This document shows positions 28,407 to 37,213 of a stretch of DNA of 64,000 nucleotides, piece after piece. The stretch's first letter is position 1; each line of letters opens with the position of its first letter. The stretch comes from Candidatus Dechloromonas phosphorivorans (GTDB lineage Bacteria > Pseudomonadota > Gammaproteobacteria > Burkholderiales > Rhodocyclaceae): contig JADKIP010000016.1 of the NCBI GenBank assembly GCA_016721185.1, forward strand, positions 124,001 through 188,000, written 5' to 3'. Position numbers and translations under genes: made by a program. The notes under the pieces are model-generated. The model was not told where the DNA came from. It ran no database searches and worked only from the letters and a program-made list of their open reading frames with translations.

Positions 28407-29889
28407 ATATCTCAACCGTACTATTTTGTTCATCCAGATGGACCGCCTGGATTTGACGAATTTCAAGGTTGTCATTTTCGATTAACGCGATGATCTGGCG
28501 CGTATTTTCCCTAAGTACCCCGGCCGGAACCACCAGTGATTCGGTCGGGCGTAGCGGAAGGGTTTCCGGGAGAATTAGCGCGGCGATGTTGCCTGATGCC
28601 AGCGCCTGAGGATGGGCTATTTCGGCGGCTATTGCGTTTGGGGCCAAAAGTTCGACGCCCAGTTCGACGTGTTCCGGATTTTCCGAAATGGCCCAGCGAA
28701 TGATGCATATTTGCCAGATTGGCACTGCTTCAGCGTGCTCACCGATTGGCTGTAAGGCAATGACGTCGCCAATGTGCAAATTTTCGGTCTGCCCTGAAAT
28801 GTGCATTAGGGCGTAGCCATCCGGGCTCTCGTTAGTGATCATCCATTCGCTCAGGTCAATCTTCGACGTGGGTGATTTAATCAATCGCCAGAGATCAGTC
28901 AGGCCTGCGCAGAGTTGGGCGCGATAGGATTGACGGCGCCGGGAAAATTTTCGTTTTCTGGGGTGTCCCCACAACATGCTGAGTCGCTGCAAAACTCTTT
29001 TGCCGGTATGTGTGTCAGCAAAAATAGGTAAACCAAGCTCTGTGACGGGCGTGCCATTTTTTAGTTGGGACAGATGTTCAATGGTAGTTTTGGCAAGAGT
29101 GTCGCAACTGAAGTAAAGAGCGTCGATATTGGTTGCTGGCGCACGTCGAATCAGCGCGTGAGCAGGAAAGTCCTTGCTTAAGTCTATCCAGAAAGCAGAG
29201 TTGCTGTTGAGTGGTCGGGGTGAGTCTAATTTGATCGGGTCGGTTTTCTCGATATAGTTGCTAATGAACTCAAGTTCAATTGAGGAGAAAGAGGCGGGTT
29301 GCGAAATCGCGAGAAGCAAAATGTTGCTGTAAATGCGCTCGATACTGGGTCCATCAAGCGGCACAGAGATACGCTCGATGCCAAGGCCGCGGGCATTGTC
29401 GAAAGCGGCGTGCAGTTGCTGCCACAGGCCGATACTTGGTGGTGATGCCAGTAAATAATTGATCCGAATCTGCCACACAGTGGCAGTCATTACCCGACGC
29501 AATGAGGTTTGCGGTGACCGAGGTTTCTCTTGGCTTTCAGGGGCAGCTAACTCAGTTAGCGTATTGAAGTAGTCCTGAGTTAATGCTGTCAGCAGATCAA
29601 GCACGAATTTCATGCGTTGACGAAACTTGCGTGAGGCGGGTAATGATATTTCGCGGAGTGTTTGTAACTCGGCGATAACGATGCGCTCAGCCTCGCTATA
29701 CAAAAGATCCAGAAATTTGATGCGCTGTATTGTTGGAATTGGGGTTTGGCGCAATTGCAAGAGTTGGGAATAAAGCTGGCTTGCAGCCTCTGCGCCGGTG
29801 CGGCCATGTGCCAAGGCCAACCATTCAAGCAGGTTCTTGATGGTGGTTTCGGGTGAGGGCGGCAAAGGTGATACCTGAGGCGTGTTCAT
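28384..29889 (-). CDS. Uncharacterised protein with C-terminal PilZ-like domain
   Basis: A protein of 501 residues starting at ATG 29889. The first 310 residues are mostly helical and match no family I recognise. From residue 317 there is RRRQSYR, which contains RxxxR (R319, R323), and at 353-358 NESPDG, which fits the [D/N]xSxxG element. WQICIIRWAISENPEHVELGVELL then resembles the closing strands of PilZ domains. These are the c-di-GMP contact motifs, so the protein may be a c-di-GMP receptor. The spacing between motifs is slightly long, so this is inference. It overlaps the convergent YihY-type gene at its 3' end. Confidence 0.7.
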   Translation of the reverse strand: MNTPQVSPLPPSPETTIKNLLEWLALAHGRTGAEAASQLYSQLLQLRQTPIPTIQRIKFLDLLYSEAERIVIAELQTLREISLPASRKFRQRMKFVLDLLTALTQDYFNTLTELAAPESQEKPRSPQTSLRRVMTATVWQIRINYLLASPPSIGLWQQLHAAFDNARGLGIERISVPLDGPSIERIYSNILLLAISQPASFSSIELEFISNYIEKTDPIKLDSPRPLNSNSAFWIDLSKDFPAHALIRRAPATNIDALYFSCDTLAKTTIEHLSQLKNGTPVTELGLPIFADTHTGKRVLQRLSMLWGHPRKRKFSRRRQSYRAQLCAGLTDLWRLIKSPTSKIDLSEWMITNESPDGYALMHISGQTENLHIGDVIALQPIGEHAEAVPIWQICIIRWAISENPEHVELGVELLAPNAIAAEIAHPQALASGNIAALILPETLPLRPTESLVVPAGVLRENTRQIIALIENDNLEIRQIQAVHLDEQNSTVEIFSLLRDD

Positions 29890-30004
29890 TTCTGGTCGAG
29901 AATAACAAAAATTTTCATCTTCGCATCGGCTCAACAGAGCGTTGTTGATGTTTTGATCGACACTCAGTGTTGAGAGCCGCAACTATCTGCCGGTTCTAAG
30001 TGGC

Positions 30005-30032
30005 TTGTTTTTCCTTGAAAAAGCGCTATAAT
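30005..30032 (+). promoter_or_regulatory. Probable sigma-70 promoter of rpsP operon
   Basis: A perfect TATAAT at 30027-30032 lies 16 bases after TTGTTT, and 35 bases before the rpsP start codon. It fits a strong ribosomal-protein promoter. Confidence 0.6.
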
Positions 30033-30067
30033 CTCGGGTCTTTTTTCCAGCTAACGAAAGAGTTCCC

Positions 30068-30322
30068 ATGGTTGTTATCCGTCTTGCCCGTGGTGGCGCC
30101 AAGAAGCGCCCCTTCTACAACATGGTTGTTACCGACTCACGTAATCGTCGTGATGGTCGTTTCGTTGAGCGTATCGGCTTTTACAACCCGGTAGCCTCCG
30201 GTAATGCAGAAAGCCTGCGTGTTGCAACCGATCGTCTTGCCTATTGGCAAGGTCAAGGCGCCCAGTTGTCGCCGACTGTTGCCCGTCTGGTCAAGCAACA
30301 CGCTGCCCAGCAGGTTGCTTAA
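30068..30322 (+). CDS. rpsP: 30S ribosomal protein S16
   Basis: A protein of 84 residues, normal length for bS16. The start MVVIRLARGGAKKRPFYNMVVTD and the RFVERIGFYNPVA stretch are diagnostic. First gene of the conserved rpsP-rimM-trmD-rplS operon; a terminator follows rplS. Confidence 0.97.
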   Translation: MVVIRLARGGAKKRPFYNMVVTDSRNRRDGRFVERIGFYNPVASGNAESLRVATDRLAYWQGQGAQLSPTVARLVKQHAAQQVA

Positions 30323-30334
30323 GTAGTTCCCGCT

Positions 30335-30847
30335 TTGGCTGGCAACGATATTGTCGTACTGGGTCGGTTGGCCGACCCTTACGGAATGCAAGGCTGGCTC
30401 AGGTTGCATGCTTTTGGTGATGATCCGCTGGCATGGGCTGAGATGCCTGTCTGGTGGATCAGTAACGATGGTGAGTCGTGGCGTGAATGCAAGCTGAAAC
30501 GCTTGAAATCTCACGCTAACGGTCTGGTTGTGTTGCTTGACGGGGTTGTAGACCGGACGGCAGCAGAGGCCATGAAAGGTATCTTGGTTGGTGCGCCGCG
30601 AGAAGCATTGCCGACGACCGACGAAGGCGAGTTTTACTGGTCCGATCTGATCGGGCTGGACGTCATCAACAATGCTGAAGAACGCTTGGGCAAGGTGGCC
30701 AGTTTGATCGAAACAGGCGCCAGTTCGGTTTTAAGGGTTGTGTCCGATGACAATACCGAGAGACTGCTGCCTTTTGTTGCGGCAGTGGTGTTAACGGTAG
30801 ATAAAGAAGCGCGACTCATTCGTGTGGAGTGGGGCAGCGACTGGTGA
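30335..30847 (+). CDS. rimM: 16S rRNA maturation factor RimM
   Basis: A protein of 170 residues that assists assembly of the 30S subunit head and binds S19. The N-terminal barrel has VVLGRLADPYGMQGWLRLHAF; the PRC-barrel half has EFYWSDLIGLDVIN and LLPFVAAVVLTVDKEARLI. Translation appears to start at TTG 30335, 12 bases after rpsP. No ATG is available near the conserved N-terminus. Confidence 0.94.
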   Translation: MAGNDIVVLGRLADPYGMQGWLRLHAFGDDPLAWAEMPVWWISNDGESWRECKLKRLKSHANGLVVLLDGVVDRTAAEAMKGILVGAPREALPTTDEGEFYWSDLIGLDVINNAEERLGKVASLIETGASSVLRVVSDDNTERLLPFVAAVVLTVDKEARLIRVEWGSDW

Positions 30848-31608
30848 TTCGCTTCGATTGCGTTACCATTTTTCCGGAAATGTTTGTCGCCGTCACGCAA
30901 AGCGGAATTACTCGTCGGGCGCTGGAAGAACAGCGTTGGGTTTGGCAAGGCTGGAATCCTCGAGATTTCGCCGAGAATGCCTGGCGTCGAGTCGATGATC
31001 GGCCCTTTGGTGGTGGTCCTGGAATGCTAATGCAGCCTGGGCCGCTGGAGAGGACGATTGAAGCAGCAAAAGCGCAGCAGCATTTGGCCGGGTTATCCAA
31101 GAGCAGAGTTATTTATCTCTCGCCACAGGGCCGGCCGCTCACCCATGAAAGGGTGATGCAACTGGCGACGGGTGAAGAAGGTTTAATCCTGCTTTGCGGC
31201 CGCTATGAAGGGATTGACGAGCGTTTGATTGAGCGCTGTGTCGATGAGGAAATTTCAATCGGGGATTTTGTGCTTTCCGGTGGCGAGTTGCCGGCAATGG
31301 CCTTGATTGATGCCGTTGTCCGCCAGTTGCCGGGGGTGCTTGGAGATGCTGCTTCGGCAGTAGAAGATTCGTTTGTCACGGGTCTGCTGGATTGTCCGCA
31401 CTATACTCGGCCCGAGGAATATGCCGGGCAGAGAGTGCCGGACGTGTTGTTATCTGGCGACCACAAGAGAATTCGTCGCTGGCGGCTGAAGCAGTCGCTG
31501 GTTCGAACCCGGAAGCGCCGGCCGGATTTACTGGCGCACCGCGTGTTGAGCGCGGAGGAAACGCAACTCCTCACGGAAATCGTCGGAGAGGAGCAATGCG
31601 GTGAGTAA
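30844..31608 (+). CDS. trmD: tRNA (guanine-N1-)-methyltransferase
   Basis: A SPOUT-fold enzyme of 254 residues that methylates G37 of tRNAs, preventing frameshifts. It has RFDCVTIFPEMF at the start, then DDRPFGGGPGMLMQPGPL, the knot region LLCGRYEGIDERLIE, ISIGDFVLSGGELPAMALIDAV and HYTRPEEYAG. The start is taken at GTG 30844, which overlaps the rimM stop as GTGA. A GTG at 30829 would add five residues. Confidence 0.95.
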   Translation: MIRFDCVTIFPEMFVAVTQSGITRRALEEQRWVWQGWNPRDFAENAWRRVDDRPFGGGPGMLMQPGPLERTIEAAKAQQHLAGLSKSRVIYLSPQGRPLTHERVMQLATGEEGLILLCGRYEGIDERLIERCVDEEISIGDFVLSGGELPAMALIDAVVRQLPGVLGDAASAVEDSFVTGLLDCPHYTRPEEYAGQRVPDVLLSGDHKRIRRWRLKQSLVRTRKRRPDLLAHRVLSAEETQLLTEIVGEEQCGE

Positions 31609-31635
31609 GTGTTTATAAAATTTTAAGGATCTCAC

Positions 31636-32010
31636 ATGAACCTGATTGAACAACTAGAACAAGAAGAAATTGCCCGTTTGGGCAAGACGCTTCCCGATTT
31701 TGCACCGGGCGACACCATTGTCGTTCAGGTCAAGGTCAAGGAAGGCACGCGCGAGCGTCTGCAGGCTTACGAAGGCGTTGTTATCGCCAAGCGTAACCGC
31801 GGTCTGAACTCTGCTTTCACCGTTCGCAAAATCTCTTCTGGCGAAGGCGTCGAGCGTACTTTCCAGACACATTCCCCGCTGGTTGCTTCGGTTGAAGTCA
31901 AGCGTCGCGGTGATGTTCGTCGCGCCAAGCTGTATTACCTGCGCGAGCGTTCAGGCAAGTCCGCACGTATCAAGGAAAAGCTGACCCGCAAGGTTGTTGT
32001 CGCTGCATAA
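31636..32010 (+). CDS. rplS: 50S ribosomal protein L19
   Basis: A protein of 124 residues: MNLIEQLEQEEIARLGKTLPDFAPGDTI, then ERLQAYEGVVIAKRNRG and RRGDVRRAKLYYLRERSGKSARIKEKL. Slightly longer than the E. coli protein because of a short C-terminal extension. Last gene of the operon, closed by a terminator at 32034. Confidence 0.97.
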   Translation: MNLIEQLEQEEIARLGKTLPDFAPGDTIVVQVKVKEGTRERLQAYEGVVIAKRNRGLNSAFTVRKISSGEGVERTFQTHSPLVASVEVKRRGDVRRAKLYYLRERSGKSARIKEKLTRKVVVAA

Positions 32011-32033
32011 GCGATAGCTTCGGATAGCAAAAA

Positions 32034-32055
32034 GGGCGCTTCGGCGCCCTTTTTT
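32034..32055 (+). terminator. Rho-independent terminator after rplS
   Basis: GGGCGC-TTCG-GCGCCC stem with a UUCG-type loop and a six-base T run. It closes the ribosomal operon and faces folE2. Confidence 0.85.
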
Positions 32056-32082
32056 CATGGGTGGTTTTTCCCCGAATAAGGG

Positions 32083-32095
32083 CGTTGACCGCAGC
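32083..32095 (-). repeat. Dispersed word, one-mismatch copy
   Basis: Reverse-strand copy (GCTGCGGTCAACG) eight bases past the folE2 stop and just beyond the rplS terminator, between convergent genes. A/T tracts follow at offsets 4-8 and 14-18. Confidence 0.65.
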
Positions 32096-32103
32096 AGTCG
32101 TAA

Positions 32104-32904
32104 TCAACCCTGATTTTTGTCCTTTTCAATCAGCGCGTAGGCAGAGTGATTGTGGATGGACTCGAAATTCTCGGATTCGACGACATACGAGTCGACTCGA
32201 ACTTCGGCATTCAGGCGGGCGGCAACGTCGCGAACCATGTCCTCAACGAACTTGGGGTTGTCGTAGGCGCGTTCGGTGACATATTTCTCATCGGGACGTT
32301 TGAGGAGGCCGAAGAGTTCGCAGGAGGCTTCCTGTTCGACCAACTGGACAATTTCCTCAATCCAGACAAATTTGTTGGTACGGGCGGTGACGGTGACGTG
32401 TGAGCGCTGGTTGTGCGCACCATACTCGGAAATTTTCTTGGAGCAGGGGCAAAGGCTGGTAACGGGGACGACAACCTTGACCGACATGGCGATTTCCCCG
32501 TGGGAGATGTCGCCGATAAAGGTAATGTCGTAATCCATCAGGCTTTGAACGCCAGAGATCGGGGCCGTCTTGTTGATGAAATACGGGAAATTCATCTCGA
32601 TATGACCGGTCTCAGCTTCGAGTTTGACGAGCATGTCGCGTAGCATAGTCGGGAAGTTTTCGACCGAAATTTCACGTTCGTGGCTATTGAGAATTTCCAC
32701 AAAGCGCGACATGTGCGTGCCCTTGAAATTGTGCGGCAGGCCCACGTACATGTTGAAAACAGCAATGGTGTGCTGCACGCCGGTCGATTTGTCCTTGACC
32801 TTGATCGGATGGCGAATGGCTTTGATGCCGACCTTGTTGATCGCCAGTTGGCGGGTGTCGGCAGAGTTCTGAACGTCGGGGATGGTTGGAGTTGGGGTGC
32901 TCAT
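32104..32904 (-). CDS. folE2: GTP cyclohydrolase FolE2 (type IB)
   Basis: A protein of 266 residues that converts GTP to dihydroneopterin triphosphate, feeding folate or queuosine synthesis. It has the FolE2 features VGIKAIRHPIKV, GTHMSRFVE, and the metal cysteine in SLCPCSKKISEYGAHNQRS. Type IB enzymes can use metals other than zinc, so they often help during zinc shortage. I see no Zur site and claim none. It follows dxs by 18 bases and is probably cotranscribed with it. Confidence 0.93.
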   Translation of the reverse strand: MSTPTPTIPDVQNSADTRQLAINKVGIKAIRHPIKVKDKSTGVQHTIAVFNMYVGLPHNFKGTHMSRFVEILNSHEREISVENFPTMLRDMLVKLEAETGHIEMNFPYFINKTAPISGVQSLMDYDITFIGDISHGEIAMSVKVVVPVTSLCPCSKKISEYGAHNQRSHVTVTARTNKFVWIEEIVQLVEQEASCELFGLLKRPDEKYVTERAYDNPKFVEDMVRDVAARLNAEVRVDSYVVESENFESIHNHSAYALIEKDKNQG

Positions 32905-32922
32905 GGGCTGTTCTTTAATGAA

Positions 32923-34785
32923 TTATTGTTTGTTGGTTGTGGCGCACTTTTCACGAACAGTGCGCAAGATGCCATCTTTGTCGAGGCCGAGTTCGGCCAA
33001 TAGTCGGGTTTGATCGCCGTGATCAATAAAGCGGTCCGGAAGGCCAAGGCGCAACAGCGGCACCTTTAACCCACGTTCTGCAAGCGCGCGCTCGATTTCT
33101 GAACCCGCGCCACCGATGATTGCATTCTCTTCGATGCTGACCAACAGCGAATGGTTCCCGGCGAGTTCGACAATCAGATCAATATCGAGTGGTTTGACGA
33201 AGCGCATATTGGCCACTGTGGCGTCAAGTTCTTCACCCGCAGCCAGTGCCGCGGCGACCATACTGCCAAAGGCGAGCAGGGCGACCTCTTTGCCGGCTCG
33301 GCAGATTTCACCTTTGCCGACCGGCAGCGTGTCGAGATTCATCTCTGGCACCGTACCTGTGCCGCCGCCGCGGGGGTAGCGGACCATGCTGGGTCCATCC
33401 AGCGAGTAGGCAGTGGAGAGCATGCGACGGCATTCGGCTTCGTCGGCTGGCGCCATGACCACCATATTGGGGATACAGGTGACGAAGGATAGATCGAAGG
33501 TGCCGTGGTGAGTCGGGCCATCGGCACCGACCAGACCGCCACGGTCAACCGCGAAAATGACCGGTAAATTCTGCAGGGCGACGTCGTGAATCAATTGATC
33601 GTAGGCCCGTTGCAGGAAAGTCGAATAGATGGCAACGACCGGTTTGAGGCCTTCGCAGGCGAGGCCGGCGGCGAAGGTGACAGCGTGTTGCTCGGCAATG
33701 CCGACATCAAAATAACGATCCGGATATTCGATGGAAAAGCGCAGCAGGCCGGAGCCTTCACGCATGGCCGGGGTGATGCCGACCAGCCGTGAATCGGCTT
33801 TGGCCATGTCGCACAGCCAGTCGCCGAAAACCTGAGTGTAGGTTAGTTTGCCGCCTTTGCTGGCCTTGATGCCAACGCCCGGTTCGAACTTGGCGACGCC
33901 GTGGTAAAGAATGGGGTCGGCTTCGGCCAGTTTGTAGCCTTGGCCTTTTTTGGTGATGACGTGGAGAAATTTCGGGCCTTTGAGCTGGCGCAGATTTTCC
34001 AGGGTCGGAATCAGGGCGTCGAGATCATGACCGTCGATCGGGCCGTAGTAATGGAAACCAAATTCTTCAAATAGTGTGCCGGGCGCAATCATGCCCTTGA
34101 CGTGTTCTTCCGCGCGGCGGGCGAGTTCCAGCAGCGGCGGGGCGAAGCCGAGCATGTTGCGAGCCCCTTCGCGCGCGGCGTTGAAGGTCTTGCCGGACAT
34201 CAGGCGGGTCAGGATATTGTTGAGCGCACCGACCGGCGGCGAGATCGACATTTCGTTGTCGTTGAGGATGACCAGCATGTCGGCATCGGCAACGCCGGCA
34301 TTGTTCATGGCTTCAAAGGCCATGCCGGCCGACATCGCACCGTCGCCGATGATGGCGATGGATTTGCGGTCCTCACCTTTATGTTTGGCGGCCAGGGCCA
34401 TGCCAAGCGCAGCGGAAATCGAAGTTGATGAGTGGCCGACACCAAAGGTGTCGTACGGGCTTTCGCAACGCTTGGGAAAGCCGGAAAGGCCGTTGTGCAT
34501 GCGCAGCGTGCTCATGCGTTCGCGGCGTCCGGTCAATATTTTGTGGGCATAGCACTGATGGCCGACATCCCAGACTAGGCGATCTTCGGGAGTGTTGAAG
34601 ACGGCGTGCAGGGCGATGGTCAGTTCGATGGTGCCAAGATTGGATGAGAGATGGCCGCCGGTTTGCGAGACGGAGTCGATCAGAAAAGCGCGCAGTTCAG
34701 TCGCCAATTGCGGCAATTGCTTGCGATCCAGGCGGCGCAAGTCGGCCGGGCTGTTGATGGTTTCAAGCAAGGAGAAGGCGTTCAT
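32923..34785 (-). CDS. dxs: 1-deoxy-D-xylulose-5-phosphate synthase
   Basis: A protein of 620 residues, the thiamine-diphosphate enzyme that joins pyruvate and glyceraldehyde 3-phosphate to start the MEP isoprenoid pathway. Key stretches are SQTGGHLSSNLGTIELTIALH, WDVGHQCYAHKILTGR, the ThDP motif GDGAMSAGMAFEAMNNAG, and DVGIAEQHAVTFAAGLA. Directly downstream of ispA, with one base between the genes, in the standard xseB-ispA-dxs order. Confidence 0.96.
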   Translation of the reverse strand: MNAFSLLETINSPADLRRLDRKQLPQLATELRAFLIDSVSQTGGHLSSNLGTIELTIALHAVFNTPEDRLVWDVGHQCYAHKILTGRRERMSTLRMHNGLSGFPKRCESPYDTFGVGHSSTSISAALGMALAAKHKGEDRKSIAIIGDGAMSAGMAFEAMNNAGVADADMLVILNDNEMSISPPVGALNNILTRLMSGKTFNAAREGARNMLGFAPPLLELARRAEEHVKGMIAPGTLFEEFGFHYYGPIDGHDLDALIPTLENLRQLKGPKFLHVITKKGQGYKLAEADPILYHGVAKFEPGVGIKASKGGKLTYTQVFGDWLCDMAKADSRLVGITPAMREGSGLLRFSIEYPDRYFDVGIAEQHAVTFAAGLACEGLKPVVAIYSTFLQRAYDQLIHDVALQNLPVIFAVDRGGLVGADGPTHHGTFDLSFVTCIPNMVVMAPADEAECRRMLSTAYSLDGPSMVRYPRGGGTGTVPEMNLDTLPVGKGEICRAGKEVALLAFGSMVAAALAAGEELDATVANMRFVKPLDIDLIVELAGNHSLLVSIEENAIIGGAGSEIERALAERGLKVPLLRLGLPDRFIDHGDQTRLLAELGLDKDGILRTVREKCATTNKQ

Positions 34786-34786
34786 T

Positions 34787-35680
34787 TCAGAATTGTCGGT
34801 GACAGATGAAGTCGGCCAGTTGCGTCAGGCGGGTGGCGCGCTCGCCGAAAATGGCAAGGGCGTCGAGTGCGTCATTACGTAGTTCGTCGGCGTAGTCTCG
34901 CGCCGCATCGAGGCCGAGCAGGCTGACATAAGTTGGCTTGGCAGCAGCTTCGTCCTTGCCGGCCGTTTTGCCGAGGGTGGCCGTGCTCGCCGTACAGTCA
35001 AGAATGTCATCGACCACCTGGAAAAGCAGGCCGGCGCGCTTGGCAAAACGGTCCAGATTCTGGCGTTCCTCGGCCGATAACGCTTGTCCCGCCAAGGCGC
35101 CCAGCATTACAGCGGCGCGGATCAGGGCGCCGGTCTTTAGTGCATGCATTAGTTCCAGCTCAGGCTGGTTGAGCGCCTTGCCAACTGAAGCGAGGTCGAT
35201 CGCCTGACCACCGGCCATGCCGCGCGAGCCACTGGCGTGGCCAAGCAGGGCAATCATTTCCAGCTGGCGGGCCGGTTCGGAAATCGGCTGGCTGGCTAAT
35301 AGCTCAAAAGCCAGCGTTTGCAGGCTGTCACCGACCAGGAGGGCGGTGGGCTCGTCGAATTCAATGTGGCAGGTTGGCCGGCCGCGGCGCAGGTCGTCAT
35401 TGTCCATACACGGCAGGTCGTCATGGACCAGCGAATAGGCGTGGATCATCTCGACGGCACAAGCGACGATATCGAGTTTTTCCGGCGCCGCGTTGCTCAG
35501 TTCGCCGGCGGCGAAGGCGAGTAATGGACGAACGCGTTTGCCGCCGCCCAGCGTCGCATAGCGCATGGCCTCATGCAGGCGGGCCGGGATGCAGTCGTGT
35601 CCCGGCAGATGCTGGGTGAGGGCGGTTTCAACGCGGTTTTGCGTTGCCGCCATCCATTCGGTAAACGGACTCAGGCTCAC
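34787..35680 (-). CDS. ispA: Farnesyl diphosphate synthase
   Basis: A protein of 297 residues that elongates dimethylallyl diphosphate to farnesyl diphosphate. Both aspartate-rich motifs are present: DDLPCMDNDDLRRGRPT as the first and DDILD within LLFQVVDDILDCTA as the second, together with GGGKRVRPLLAFA. The start overlaps the xseB stop by four bases. It works immediately downstream of the pathway opened by dxs. Confidence 0.95.
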   Translation of the reverse strand: MSLSPFTEWMAATQNRVETALTQHLPGHDCIPARLHEAMRYATLGGGKRVRPLLAFAAGELSNAAPEKLDIVACAVEMIHAYSLVHDDLPCMDNDDLRRGRPTCHIEFDEPTALLVGDSLQTLAFELLASQPISEPARQLEMIALLGHASGSRGMAGGQAIDLASVGKALNQPELELMHALKTGALIRAAVMLGALAGQALSAEERQNLDRFAKRAGLLFQVVDDILDCTASTATLGKTAGKDEAAAKPTYVSLLGLDAARDYADELRNDALDALAIFGERATRLTQLADFICHRQF

Positions 35681-35916
35681 TGGGCCTCCAGCGTGCTGCG
35701 GTCAACGTCTTTAAATTGACCATTTTCGAGAATGCGGATCTGCTCTTCGGCATGGGTCAGTTGCGCCTGGCAGTGCTTCATAAGTTCCATACCACGGCGG
35801 TAAGCGGCGATGGAGTCTTCAAGTTCAAGCTTGCCGCCTTCCATGCTGGAGACAATGCTTTCAAGATCGGCGAGGGCCGTCTCGAATTTCATGTCGGCGA
35901 TGGGGGATTGATCCAT
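35677..35916 (-). CDS. xseB: Exodeoxyribonuclease VII small subunit
   Basis: A protein of 79 residues with the family pattern KFETALADLESIVSSMEGGKLELEDSIAAYRRGMELMKHCQ, a helical hairpin that binds XseA. Normal length. First gene of the xseB-ispA-dxs-folE2 set. Its last ten codons contain a copy of the dispersed 13-bp word. Confidence 0.94.
   Translation of the reverse strand: MDQSPIADMKFETALADLESIVSSMEGGKLELEDSIAAYRRGMELMKHCQAQLTHAEEQIRILENGQFKDVDRSTLEAQ
35695..35707 (+). repeat. Dispersed word, one-mismatch copy inside xseB 3' end
   Basis: GCTGCGGTCAACG, antisense to xseB, within its last ten codons. It is followed by A/T tracts at offsets 3-10 and 15-19. Confidence 0.6.
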
Positions 35917-36020
35917 GTCATCGGGCTTCAGGGAAACACGCGAAAATACTCTATCAAGGGGCTTCAGGTCAAATCGTGGGGAGGGTAAAATCCATTCTTT
36001 TAACCCGCTAGAGGCATGGA

Positions 36021-37145
36021 ATGTCCGACGTGGCGACTTTGTCCCGTTTGACCCCGGCAGTTTCCCAACTGCCGGTGGACTGGTACTTCGATGAAAAAGT
36101 TTTCGCGCTGGAGAAAAAGCTTATCTTCGATGCCGGCCCGGGGTATGTGGGTCACCAGTTGATGGTTCCGGAGGCGGGGAATTACCGTTCCCTTGAATGG
36201 AAGGACCACGGCCAGATGTTGCTCAATGGCGGCAGCGAAGGTGCCAACGCCGGGAACTGGCAGATGTCCAATGTTTGCCGGCATCGCCAGGCGGTCATGT
36301 TGCAGGGCTCCGGCAAGTTGCAGGGCAATATTGTCTGTCCGATTCATCGCTGGACCTACGATACCGGCGGTGAATTGATCGGTGCGCCGCATTTCCCGCA
36401 AAACCCGTGTTTGAATCTGAACAAGGCCAAACTGGAGAACTGGCATGGCCTGCTCTTCAAGGGGCCGCGCTCGGCCAATGCTGATCTGGCCGGGATGAAC
36501 GTGGGTAGCGGGCTCGATTTCGCCGGCTACAAACTCGATCACGTCGAGATGCACGAGTGCAATTACAACTGGAAGACCTTTATCGAGGTCTATCTGGAGG
36601 ATTACCACGTGGCGCCTTATCACCCGGGTTTGGGTAATTTCGTCAGTTGCGATGATTTGACCTGGCAGTTTGGTGACTGGTATTCGGTGCAGCGTGTCGG
36701 GATCACTTCGCTGAAGAAATCCGGCTCCAAGGTGTATGAGCGTTGGCAAAAGGCGGTGCTTGATATTTATGGCGCGGAGGGCAAGACGCCTGAGCATGGC
36801 GCGATCTGGCTGACTTATTTCCCGAACATCATGGTCGAGTGGTATCCGCATGTGCTGGTCGTGTCGACGCTGATCCCGCAGGCGGTGAACAAGACGCTGA
36901 ATGTCGTCGAGTTCTACTACCCGGAAGAAATCGTCGATTTCGAGCGCGATTTCATCGAAGCCGAGCGCGCCGCCTATATGGAAACGGCCATTGAAGACGA
37001 CGATATCGGTGAGCGTATGGATCGCGGCCGCTATGCCTTGATGAAGGAAGGGCGAAACGAGGTCGGCCCCTACCAGAGCCCGATGGAAGATGGCATGCAG
37101 CATTTCCATGAGTTCTACCGGCGGATCATGCAGGCGCACATTTAA
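36021..37145 (+). CDS. Rieske-type ring-hydroxylating oxygenase, alpha subunit
   Basis: A protein of 374 residues. The N-terminal Rieske domain binds a 2Fe-2S cluster through C86, H88, C106 and H109 (CRHR ... CPIH). The catalytic domain has the mononuclear iron histidines H196 and H201 in EVYLEDYHVAPYHPG. These are the features of aromatic or quaternary-amine ring oxygenases, but the substrate cannot be read from the sequence. No reductase or beta subunit is adjacent. It is divergent from xseB, with about 100 bases between start codons, a common arrangement in betaproteobacteria. Confidence 0.85.
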   Translation: MSDVATLSRLTPAVSQLPVDWYFDEKVFALEKKLIFDAGPGYVGHQLMVPEAGNYRSLEWKDHGQMLLNGGSEGANAGNWQMSNVCRHRQAVMLQGSGKLQGNIVCPIHRWTYDTGGELIGAPHFPQNPCLNLNKAKLENWHGLLFKGPRSANADLAGMNVGSGLDFAGYKLDHVEMHECNYNWKTFIEVYLEDYHVAPYHPGLGNFVSCDDLTWQFGDWYSVQRVGITSLKKSGSKVYERWQKAVLDIYGAEGKTPEHGAIWLTYFPNIMVEWYPHVLVVSTLIPQAVNKTLNVVEFYYPEEIVDFERDFIEAERAAYMETAIEDDDIGERMDRGRYALMKEGRNEVGPYQSPMEDGMQHFHEFYRRIMQAHI

Positions 37146-37213
37146 GCGCTTTCTGCACCAGACAGGGCGGCGGGGTAAAATCCGTCGCCTTTTTATTTTT
37201 GAGTTTCCTGCCC

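Noticed and set aside
33533..33552. ACGGTCAACC inside dxs as a repeat copy
   Set aside because: Two mismatches to the word and located in codons for the conserved AVDRGG stretch, so coincidence is likely.
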